Origin: Thiobacillus sp.
Lineage (GTDB): Bacteria; Pseudomonadota; Gammaproteobacteria; Burkholderiales; Thiobacillaceae
Length of the DNA stretch: 60,312 nt
Direction: 5' to 3'
NCBI GenBank assembly: GCA_030680405.1
Contig: JAUXVT010000079.1
Coordinates: forward strand, 1-60,312
The notes beneath the pieces are model-generated. The model searched no databases, was not told the DNA's origin, and worked only from the letters and a program-made list of their open reading frames with translations. Made by a program: the position numbers and the translations under genes. Shown here in pieces: positions 54,242 through 60,312 of the stretch. The first letter of the stretch is position 1, and each line of letters begins with the position of its first letter.

Positions 54242-54398
54242 TCCCGTTCGCATTGGAACCGATACTTTGTCGATCGCGCCTTACCCGCGAGGAGTAGGCC
54301 GTAGTTGTAAAGACGCTAAAGCGTCAACAACCACGCTCTGCCGTGCTACAGCACTGTCTGCGGCTTGTCTCCGCGTCTCGCCTCCAATGCGAACGGGA
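54242..54398. repeat. 157-bp inverted-repeat element between fliQ and fliR, enclosing a family A hairpin
   Basis: A perfect 16-base inverted repeat: TCCCGTTCGCATTGGA at 54242-54257 and its complement at 54383-54398. Inside, at 54286-54336, lies GAGTAGGCCGTAGTTGT, a GACGCTAAAGCGTC palindrome, and ACAACCACG, which is a copy of dispersed family A. The left arm starts one base after the fliQ stop and the right arm ends 20 bases before the fliR ATG. Confidence 0.8.
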
Positions 54399-54418
54399 AT
54401 AAGCCCTACCAAAATTTT

Positions 54419-55213
54419 ATGATCAGCCTCACCGATGCCCAGCTCAATGCCTGGCTGATCAATTTCATCTGGCCACTCACCCGCATTCTCGGTCTGATCA
54501 TGGTGGCGCCGGTATTCGGCCACCGCGCGGTACCCGCGCGCGTCAAGATCGGTCTCGGCATTTTCATCGCCCTGATCATCGCCCCCACCCTGCCGCCGAT
54601 GCCCGATGTGGGACTGGGGTCCTGGCATGGCCTGTTCATCCTGGTTCAGCAGCTGCTCATCGGCGTGGCGATCGGCTTCATCATGCGCGTCGTGTTTGCT
54701 GCAGTCGAAGCCGCGGGCGAAATCGTCGGACTGCAGATGGGCCTGGGGTTTGCGTCCTTCTTCGACCCGCAAAGCGCCGGCCAGACGCTGGTCCTCGCAC
54801 GGTTTTTCAATATGCTGGCCGCACTGGTGTTCCTGGCGGTGAACGCCCACCTGCTGCTGCTCGGCGTGCTGGTCGACAGTTTTCAAAGCCTACCCATCAG
54901 CACCCAGCCGCTCTCGGCTGCAGGGTTCTACAACGTGGCCACCTTCGGCTCCACCGTGTTTGCCGTCGGCCTGCAGCTGGCACTGCCGCTGATCGCCATT
55001 CTGCTAATGACCAACCTGTCGCTCGGCATCCTCACGCGTTCCGCGCCCCAGCTCAACATCTTTGCGATCGGCTTCCCCATCACCCTGGGCGTCGGTTTGA
55101 TTGTGCTGGACCTCACCCTGCCCTACTTCGCCCCCCAGCTTGAACAGTTGATCCAGAATGGGCTCAAGGCCACGACCATGGTGATCCAGACGCTGCGTCC
55201 CGGCGGGGCATAA
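54419..55213 (+). CDS. fliR: Flagellar export gate protein FliR, 264 aa
   Basis: Export gate membrane protein with about six helices. It starts MISLTDAQLNAWLINFIWPL and contains RILGLIMVAPVFGHRAVPARVKIGL, FVRxxE-type EIVGLQMGLGFASFFDPQ and the terminal LPYFAPQLEQLIQNGL. The ATG at 54419 lacks a clear Shine-Dalgarno sequence because the upstream bases belong to an inverted-repeat element. It is the last gene of the flagellar operon here; flhB is not in the window. Confidence 0.95.
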   Translation: MISLTDAQLNAWLINFIWPLTRILGLIMVAPVFGHRAVPARVKIGLGIFIALIIAPTLPPMPDVGLGSWHGLFILVQQLLIGVAIGFIMRVVFAAVEAAGEIVGLQMGLGFASFFDPQSAGQTLVLARFFNMLAALVFLAVNAHLLLLGVLVDSFQSLPISTQPLSAAGFYNVATFGSTVFAVGLQLALPLIAILLMTNLSLGILTRSAPQLNIFAIGFPITLGVGLIVLDLTLPYFAPQLEQLIQNGLKATTMVIQTLRPGGA

Positions 55214-55249
55214 AACACGAAAAAGCAGCGCGGGCTCAAATTGAATGCG

Positions 55250-55362
55250 ACCGAATTCGCGGCGAGGGCACCGGTGCGTGGTTGTTGACGCTTTAGCGGC
55301 TTTACAACCACGGCCTACCCCTTGCGGGTGCTCCCACAAAGGGAGGCCCGCCCTCGAGCCAA
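55250..55362. repeat. Dispersed family A repeat (inverted orientation) with GGGAGGC module
   Basis: CGTGGTTGT at 55277-55285, an inner ACGCTTTAGCGG, ACAACCACG at 55304-55312, then GCCTACCCCTTGCGGGTGCT and GGGAGGCCCGCCCTCGAGCC. The edge contains GAATTCGCGGCGAGGGC, also found near 42815-42831. It lies between the convergent fliR and cheZ genes. Confidence 0.8.
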
Positions 55363-55413
55363 TGCAGCGCAATACCTGTTGATTATTGCGCCCTTGCGCA
55401 GACCATGAAACGA

Positions 55414-55442
55414 AACCGGCCTGCGGTTCAGACAGGCCGGTT
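55414..55442. terminator. Strong stem-loop between fliR and cheZ
   Basis: A ten-base perfect stem AACCGGCCTG/CAGGCCGGTT with a nine-base loop, in the convergent gap 39 bases from the cheZ stop. No long T-run follows in either direction. Confidence 0.6.
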
Positions 55443-55480
55443 CGCGGAGCGGACGGGGGCGTCCGCAGGACGCGCCCGGA

Positions 55481-56209
55481 TTAAAACCCCAGGCTATCGA
55501 GCAGGTCGTCCACTTGGCCCTGATCGGCCACCACGTCGCTCTTGCTCGCCGGGTTGATCTGCGGGCCATTGAGGAGGCCGCTGTTGGCTTCGCGCCGCAC
55601 TTCGGCGGGCGAGTAATCGAGCAGCAGTTGAACCAGTTGCTGCTCCAGGCCATGCGCAAGATCGGTCACCTTGCGGATCACCTGGCCGGTGAGATCCTGA
55701 AAATCCTGCGCCATCATGATGTCCAGCAGCTGCTGCTTGGTGGCGCTGGTGTCGTTGCGCATGTCGACCAGGCACTGCATGGTCAGCGTGGCCATGTCAC
55801 GGTAATTGGCTTCCGAAAAGGGGGCTTTCAAGGCGGCGTGCCAGCCATTCAGGATCTCGTCGGCACCCGCATCGATCCGTTCCTGCAGGGGGATCGCGGT
55901 ATCGGTGGCATTCAGCACGCGCTGCGCCGCCTTCTCGGTCATGCGCGCCACATAGTTGAGGCGTTCCCGGACATCGGGAATGTCCATCGTCACCTTTTCC
56001 AGCACCTTGTCGAAACCCAGCTCGCGCAGGCTGTCGTGCAAGGTGCGGGTGATCTGGCCGACCCGCGCCAGCATCTCGTCGTGTTCGCCTTCCTCGGCAT
56101 ACGACTCCACACGGGCTTCAGCCCGTAGTGGATCGGAGTCCCCTTGTGGGGCACTCACGGCATTGTTCGCGGTGGCGTCCACAGCGGATCTGGCGAATTG
56201 CGTATCCAC
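55481..56209 (-). CDS. cheZ: Protein phosphatase CheZ with an in-frame repeat insertion, 242 aa
   Basis: It dephosphorylates CheY-P. The catalytic segment MAQDFQDLTGQVIRKV holds the Asp/Gln pair (Asp172 and Gln176, equivalent to E. coli Asp143 and Gln147). The C-terminal CheY-binding helix ends QGQVDDLLDSLGF. The start is the GTG at 56209, one base after the cheY stop, with CAGGAG inside the cheY end; this ties its translation to cheY. Residues 23-37 (GDSDPLRAEARVESY) are encoded by a copy of the dispersed family D repeat and have no CheZ similarity. The insertion lies in the poorly conserved N-terminal tail before the first helix, so activity should survive. Confidence 0.93.
   Translation of the reverse strand: MDTQFARSAVDATANNAVSAPQGDSDPLRAEARVESYAEEGEHDEMLARVGQITRTLHDSLRELGFDKVLEKVTMDIPDVRERLNYVARMTEKAAQRVLNATDTAIPLQERIDAGADEILNGWHAALKAPFSEANYRDMATLTMQCLVDMRNDTSATKQQLLDIMMAQDFQDLTGQVIRKVTDLAHGLEQQLVQLLLDYSPAEVRREANSGLLNGPQINPASKSDVVADQGQVDDLLDSLGF
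56098..56141. repeat. Dispersed 44-bp palindromic repeat, family D, copy 2, inside cheZ
   Basis: CATACGACTCCACACG, a GGC/GCC stem around TTCA, then CGTAGTGGATCGGAGTCC. It differs from the copy at 41728-41771 at three positions: one compensated stem pair and one loop base. It lies in frame within the 5' part of cheZ. Confidence 0.87.
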
Positions 56210-56210
56210 G

Positions 56211-56609
56211 TCAGACTCCTGTTTTTTCAAGTTTTTCGAATATCTTCGCGAGCTTCTCGTCGAGGGTGGCGGCGGTGAAAGGCTTGACCACATAGCCGCT
56301 GGCGCCGGCCTGCGCCGCAGCGATAATGTTTTCCTTTTTGGCTTCGGCAGTCACCATCAGCACCGGCAGCTTGGACAGCGCAGCATCGGCACGAATGTTC
56401 TTCAGCATGTCGAGGCCATCCATGTTCGGCATATTCCAGTCGGACACGACGAAGTCGAAGTTGCCCGCGCGCAGCTTGGCCAAGCCGTCGACGCCGTCTT
56501 CCGCTTCTTCAACGTTGGAATAACCCAGTTCCTTGAGCAAATTGCGCACGATGCGTCGCATCGTGGAAAAGTCGTCAACAACCAGAAATTTCGTGTTCGG
56601 ATCGGCCAT
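56211..56609 (-). CDS. cheY: Chemotaxis response regulator CheY, 132 aa
   Basis: Single receiver domain that carries the signal to FliM. Acidic pocket Asp12/Asp13 ([11 protein letters not shown]), phosphoacceptor Asp57 ([11 protein letters not shown]), Thr87 and Lys109 (VVKPF) align one for one with E. coli CheY numbering. The ATG at 56609 follows GGAG at six bases. A sigma-28-like promoter lies about 40-65 bases upstream. cheZ follows with a one-base gap. Confidence 0.97.
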   Translation of the reverse strand: MADPNTKFLVVDDFSTMRRIVRNLLKELGYSNVEEAEDGVDGLAKLRAGNFDFVVSDWNMPNMDGLDMLKNIRADAALSKLPVLMVTAEAKKENIIAAAQAGASGYVVKPFTAATLDEKLAKIFEKLEKTGV

Positions 56610-56647
56610 GCATAACTCCAAAAATGCGGTTTATTTTGCTACTGGAA

Positions 56648-56674
56648 GAATCGGCAAAGCGGCGTCAAACTTGA
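56648..56674 (-). promoter_or_regulatory. Sigma-28 (FliA) type promoter of cheY-cheZ
   Basis: On the minus strand: TCAAGTTT (-35), an 11-base spacer, GCCGATTC (-10). This matches 7 of 8 and 6 of 8 bases of the TAAAGTTT and GCCGATAA consensus with the exact spacer. It would allow cheYZ expression apart from the upstream che genes. Confidence 0.7.
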
Positions 56675-56722
56675 GCCGGAAAGCCGCCAGAAAATCGATT
56701 CACGCGAAGGTTCAAGCTGGAT

Positions 56723-57802
56723 TCAAACCCGCATCGCGTGGTTGCCATGCGCCGCAAAAAATTGCATCACCCGCCCCGGCAATTCGTGCAGGGGGCCGAC
56801 ATCATGGGTGGCGCCGATGGCGATGGCTTCCTTGGGCATGCCGAAGACCACGCACGAGGCTTCGTCCTGCGCCACGTTGTAGGCGCCGGCCTTTTTCATT
56901 TCCAGCATCCCCGCTGCGCCATCCTTGCCCATGCCGGTCAGGATAACGCCGACCGCGTTCTTGCCGGCACTGGCCGCGGCCGAGTTGAACAGGACATCGA
57001 CGGAGGGGCGGTGGCGGTTTACCGGCGGACCCTGGTCGAGTTTGGTCATGTAGTTGGCGCCGCTGCGCACCAGCAGCAGGTGGGAATGTCCCGGCGCCAG
57101 GTAGGCATGGCCCGGCAGCACGCGCTCCCCGCCTTCGGATTCCTTGACGGAAATCTTGCACAGCTTGTCGAGCCGGTTGGCGAACGAGCGCGTGAAACCT
57201 TCCGGCATGTGCTGGGTGATCAGGATGCCGGGGCAATCCGATGGCAGCTGGATCAGGAAATCCTTGATCGCTTCGGTCCCCCCGGTGGACGCGCCGATGA
57301 TGATCAGCTTTTCGCTACTGGTGAGCGGGTTGCGCACGGGCGCCAGTTCGAGTCTGGCTGCCTGTCCCGCTGCGCTGGCGGGATGCGGGCGCGGCTTGAT
57401 CCTGGCGCGCGCGGCAATGCGGATTTTTTCCGCAATCAAGTCCGTGTATTCGAGCATGCCGCTCTGAATTGAGATCTTCGGCTTGGTCACGAAATCGACA
57501 GCGCCGAGTTCCAACGCGCGCATGGTGATTTCCGATCCCCGCTCGGTCAGCGACGACACCATCACCACCGGCATCGGGCGCAGCCGCATCAGCTTTTCGA
57601 GAAACTCCAGACCGTCCATTTTCGGCATTTCCACATCTAGCGTCAGGACGTCCGGATTGGTTTGCTTGATCAGGTCGCGAGCCACCAGTGGATCGGGGGC
57701 CACGCCTACCACTTCCATATCCGGCTGGCTGTTGATGATCTCCTTCATCACGCCGCGAATCAGCGCCGAGTCATCCACAATCAGGACCTTGATTTTCATC
57801 AT
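56723..57802 (-). CDS. cheB: Chemoreceptor methylesterase/glutaminase CheB, about 359 aa
   Basis: An N-terminal receiver domain ([17 protein letters not shown], phosphoacceptor in [16 protein letters not shown]) controls a C-terminal esterase. The esterase shows the catalytic Ser in [12 protein letters not shown], His in [17 protein letters not shown] and Asp in [12 protein letters not shown]. It removes methyl groups from receptors and deamidates glutamines. Possible ATG starts are at 57811, 57802 and 57799; I chose 57802 because GGAAG lies about nine bases upstream. It follows cheD by a few bases. Confidence 0.96.
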   Translation of the reverse strand: MMKIKVLIVDDSALIRGVMKEIINSQPDMEVVGVAPDPLVARDLIKQTNPDVLTLDVEMPKMDGLEFLEKLMRLRPMPVVMVSSLTERGSEITMRALELGAVDFVTKPKISIQSGMLEYTDLIAEKIRIAARARIKPRPHPASAAGQAARLELAPVRNPLTSSEKLIIIGASTGGTEAIKDFLIQLPSDCPGILITQHMPEGFTRSFANRLDKLCKISVKESEGGERVLPGHAYLAPGHSHLLLVRSGANYMTKLDQGPPVNRHRPSVDVLFNSAAASAGKNAVGVILTGMGKDGAAGMLEMKKAGAYNVAQDEASCVVFGMPKEAIAIGATHDVGPLHELPGRVMQFFAAHGNHAMRV

Positions 57803-57818
57803 GCTTGTCATCTTCCGA

Positions 57819-58427
57819 TCAGAACAGATCGACATCTCCGCTCACCGGATTGGCCTTGAGTCGGCTTGCATAATCCTGCTCGCGCTTCACCAGTGTGTAG
57901 TTGTTGAGCTGCTTGAGTTTTTTCACCAGAACCTTGCCGGTCTGCGGGAAAAAATACACCTTGCGCGGATGAACATCGTTCAGATCTTCGGCGACGATGC
58001 GGATATTCTCGGCGTGCAAATAATCGCGCACGAACTGGGCATTGCGTTCGCCCACATTGATGCTGGTAAAGCCGCGCAGCACATTGCCGCCGCCGAACAC
58101 TTTGGCTTCCAGGTTCTCGCGCCGCGCCCCCGCCTTGAGAACCTGGTTGATCAGCACTTCCATGGCGTAGGCGCCATAGCGCATCGACGCCGAGGCCGGA
58201 CTGCCGGCATCGCCTCCGCTGTCCGGCAGCATGAAATGGTTCATGCCGCCGATGCCCGAAACGCGGTCGCGTATGCACGCCGCCACGCATGAGCCCAGCA
58301 CTGTGACGATCATCATCGGCTTGCTGGTGAAGTAATATTCGCCGGGCAATATCTTGGCGGTTTCGCAGTCGAATGTCCGGTCGTAATAAAGGTTGGTCGC
58401 AAGCTGCTCTTCAATAGCAGGGTTCAT
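57819..58427 (-). CDS. cheD: Chemoreceptor glutamine deamidase CheD, 202 aa
   Basis: It deamidates receptor glutamines and tunes adaptation. The catalytic Cys is in [13 protein letters not shown] and the His in [10 protein letters not shown]. The C-terminal FGGGNVL and [11 protein letters not shown] segments are family-typical. The start overlaps the cheR stop by four bases. It lies between cheR and cheB, as in other betaproteobacterial che operons. Confidence 0.96.
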   Translation of the reverse strand: MNPAIEEQLATNLYYDRTFDCETAKILPGEYYFTSKPMMIVTVLGSCVAACIRDRVSGIGGMNHFMLPDSGGDAGSPASASMRYGAYAMEVLINQVLKAGARRENLEAKVFGGGNVLRGFTSINVGERNAQFVRDYLHAENIRIVAEDLNDVHPRKVYFFPQTGKVLVKKLKQLNNYTLVKREQDYASRLKANPVSGDVDLF

Positions 58428-59293
58428 GCAGGCTTCCTTGCACCCCCATGACGGGGATCCAGCTCGTAGACTGTCTTGCCGCGCAGCTTGAACGCATCGG
58501 ATGCGTACATGAAGTTCTCGGAGTGTCCGGCGAACAGCAGCCCGTCAGGCTTCATCAGCGGCACAAACCGCGCAAGAATCTGGCTCTGCGTCTGCTTGTC
58601 GAAATAGATCATCACATTGCGGCAGAAGATCACATCGAATGCCCCGCTGACCGGCCAGCAGCTGGCCAGCAAATTGAGCGGCTTGAATGTCACCAGCTGA
58701 CGCAACTCGGGGCGCACCCGCACCAGCCCAGAACGCTCGCCGCGGCCCCGCTGAAAGAAGCGTTTGACGCGATCCTGCGCCATCTTGTCGATCCGTTCGA
58801 TCGGGTACACCCCGTTTGCCGCTGTCTCGAGCACGTTGGTATCGATATCCGTGGCGATGATGCTGACCGGCGGCGTGAGCGTGCCGAACACCTCACATAC
58901 CGTCATGGCAATTGAATAGGGCTCTTCCCCGGTCGAACTGGCCGAACACCAGATCGACAGCGGCGCCTTCATGTTCAGCATGTGCTCGGCCAGAAGCGGG
59001 AAATGATGCGCCTCGCGGAAAAACGAGGTCAGGTTGGTGGTCAGGGCGTTGGTAAACGCCTCCCACTCATCGCCGTCCCGCCCGTTTTCCAGCCCGTCGA
59101 GATATTCCTCGAAGGAACTCAGGCCCTTTGCCCGCAGGCGACGCGCCAGACGACTGTAGACCATCTCCTGCTTGCTTTCGCTCAGCGAGATTCCGGCCTG
59201 TTTGTAAATCAGGGCGCGCACGCGGGCGAAGTCGCGTGGCGTGAATTCGAATATCTTGGTGTTGTTCGCTGGGTTCTTCAATGCCGGCTTCAT
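58424..59293 (-). CDS. cheR: Chemoreceptor methyltransferase CheR, 289 aa
   Basis: It methylates receptor glutamates using S-adenosylmethionine. An N-terminal all-helical domain ([33 protein letters not shown]) precedes a SAM-binding domain with [29 protein letters not shown] and [14 protein letters not shown]. The length is normal. It heads the cheR-cheD-cheB block, about 150 bases after the chemoreceptor gene. That gap shows no clear promoter. Confidence 0.96.
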   Translation of the reverse strand: MKPALKNPANNTKIFEFTPRDFARVRALIYKQAGISLSESKQEMVYSRLARRLRAKGLSSFEEYLDGLENGRDGDEWEAFTNALTTNLTSFFREAHHFPLLAEHMLNMKAPLSIWCSASSTGEEPYSIAMTVCEVFGTLTPPVSIIATDIDTNVLETAANGVYPIERIDKMAQDRVKRFFQRGRGERSGLVRVRPELRQLVTFKPLNLLASCWPVSGAFDVIFCRNVMIYFDKQTQSQILARFVPLMKPDGLLFAGHSENFMYASDAFKLRGKTVYELDPRHGGARKPA

Positions 59294-59442
59294 GTCGAAA
59301 TTAGTTTACTCAATGCCGCATTCTCAACACATACGCCCGTTTCAAATCGAGCCCGCTATGACCGTACCGTACAAACCCCATTTAATTTATAAGCCAGTCG
59401 ACCCCACGAGAGGATCAACTGGTACAGACCTTCCCCCTGCGC

Positions 59443-60312
59443 TCACCGGCCAGCCAGCAGCTTCTGGCGTTTGGCGGGGCTGGCTGCTGACGCCTTTGTC
59501 CTGGTATCCGTCTTAACGGGCGTCCTTGGCTCGCGGCGAGCGGGAGCCGCTGCCCGTTCCGCTTGCGACAGCTTGAAGGTATCCACCAACTGCGCAAGCT
59601 TGCCTGCCTGTTCCTGCAGGCTCTCGGCCGCCGCTGTGGCCTGTTCCACCAGCGCGGCGTTCTGCTGGGTAATCTCGTCCATCTGGCCGACGGCCTGATT
59701 GACCTGCTCGATGCCGGCGCTCTGCTCGGAAGATGCGGCGGAGATTTCCGCCATGATATCGGTCACGCGCTTGATGGCATTGACGATCTCCTCCATGGTG
59801 CTGCCGGCCTCGGCCACCAGTTTGGAGCCGTTCTCCACCTTGTCCACGGAGTCGCCGATCAGGGTTTTGATTTCCTTGGCGGCGGCGGCGGAGCGCTGGG
59901 CCAGATTGCGCACTTCGGCGGCCACCACGGCAAATCCACGCCCCTGCTCTCCGGCACGGGCGGCTTCCACCGCGGCGTTCAGGGCCAGGATGTTGGTCTG
60001 GAAGGCGATGCCATCGATCACCGAAATGATGTCCACGATCTTGCGCGAGGATTCGTTGATGGAGGACATGGTGTGTACTACCTGGCCGACCACGGCGCCG
60101 CCCTTGCCGGCTACGTTGGAAGCACCGATGGCCAGTTGGTTGGCCTGTTTGGCATTGTCCGCGTTCTGCTTCACGGTGGAAGTCAGTTCTTCCATGCTGG
60201 AAGCGGTCTCTTCCAGGCTGGAAGCCTGTTGCTCGGTACGCTGCGACAAATCATTATTGCCAGCGGCAATTTCCTTGGAAGCGGTGTTGATGGCGTCCAC
60301 CGATTCCTTGAT
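59443..60312 (-). CDS. Methyl-accepting chemotaxis protein, C-terminal part (5' end outside the window)
   Basis: The cytoplasmic signalling domain: the hairpin tip [44 protein letters not shown] in parts is invariant among chemoreceptors, with [18 protein letters not shown] and [17 protein letters not shown] visible. Methylation helices flank it, including [20 protein letters not shown]. The tail is Ala/Lys/Arg-rich, ending [10 protein letters not shown], without a CheR-docking NWETF pentapeptide. The sensing domain and membrane helices are beyond position 60312. It is probably the first gene of the minus-strand che block. Confidence 0.95.
   Translation of the reverse strand: MKESVDAINTASKEIAAGNNDLSQRTEQQASSLEETASSMEELTSTVKQNADNAKQANQLAIGASNVAGKGGAVVGQVVHTMSSINESSRKIVDIISVIDGIAFQTNILALNAAVEAARAGEQGRGFAVVAAEVRNLAQRSAAAAKEIKTLIGDSVDKVENGSKLVAEAGSTMEEIVNAIKRVTDIMAEISAASSEQSAGIEQVNQAVGQMDEITQQNAALVEQATAAAESLQEQAGKLAQLVDTFKLSQAERAAAPARREPRTPVKTDTRTKASAASPAKRQKLLAGR

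Overview
The window is about 60 kb of GC-rich DNA with dense bacterial gene packing. It reads as the chromosome of a flagellated, chemotactic betaproteobacterium. The evidence is an RNase E with a proline/arginine-rich tail next to rluC, an fliE divergent from fliFGHIJK, CheD/CheV/CheZ in one chemotaxis set, and betaproteobacterial-type protein sequences throughout. A Thiobacillus-like member of the Nitrosomonadales is my best guess, but that is inference and no species marker is present.

Positions 1-4250: the window opens on a junction of two broken genes, the C-terminus of a GH94 cyclic-glucan synthase facing a truncated RIO-type kinase. A tightly overlapping minus-strand operon follows (rluC, gph-like phosphatase, Rieske protein, sppA, Rof-like antiterminator). 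Positions 4254-13320: rne with a long leader, a low-molecular-weight phosphatase with uvrB, a class I aminotransferase, a YihY membrane protein fused to a cyclic-nucleotide-binding domain, a DinB-like polymerase and tRNA-Asn. Positions 13320-20260: accessory DNA with an integrase scar at the tRNA, an HflX GTPase, truC, a Rap1a-like protein, mmsA, a RES/Xre toxin-antitoxin pair and a phosphoribosyltransferase.

Positions 20264-30371 hold one minus-strand operon of about 10 kb. It encodes the AmmeMemoRadiSam proteins (a Memo-AMMECR1 fusion and the radical SAM enzyme), a 33-codon reading frame between them, an alpha/beta hydrolase, an ABC ATPase, an Mg-type P-type ATPase, an FtsX-type permease and an HlyD-type adaptor. 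A divergent PAS histidine kinase and NarL-type regulator sit beside it. This is my main candidate for an undescribed system: an uncharacterised conserved radical-SAM module apparently co-transcribed with two transporters.

Positions 33110-60312 are the motility region. They hold a diguanylate cyclase, fliC-flaG-fliD-fliS-fliT, a FliK-like/FhlB pair, a PilZ flagellar brake, cheV, fliE, fliFGHIJK-LMNOPQR, and on the minus strand cheZ, cheY, cheB, cheD, cheR and a truncated chemoreceptor gene. Sigma-28-like promoters precede fliC and cheYZ. The gaps in this region are filled with several dispersed palindromic repeat families. One family has a copy in frame inside cheZ. Three junctions (fliG/fliH, fliL/fliM, fliQ/fliR) are bracketed by long unrelated inverted repeats that start at the upstream stop codon and end at or near the downstream start codon.
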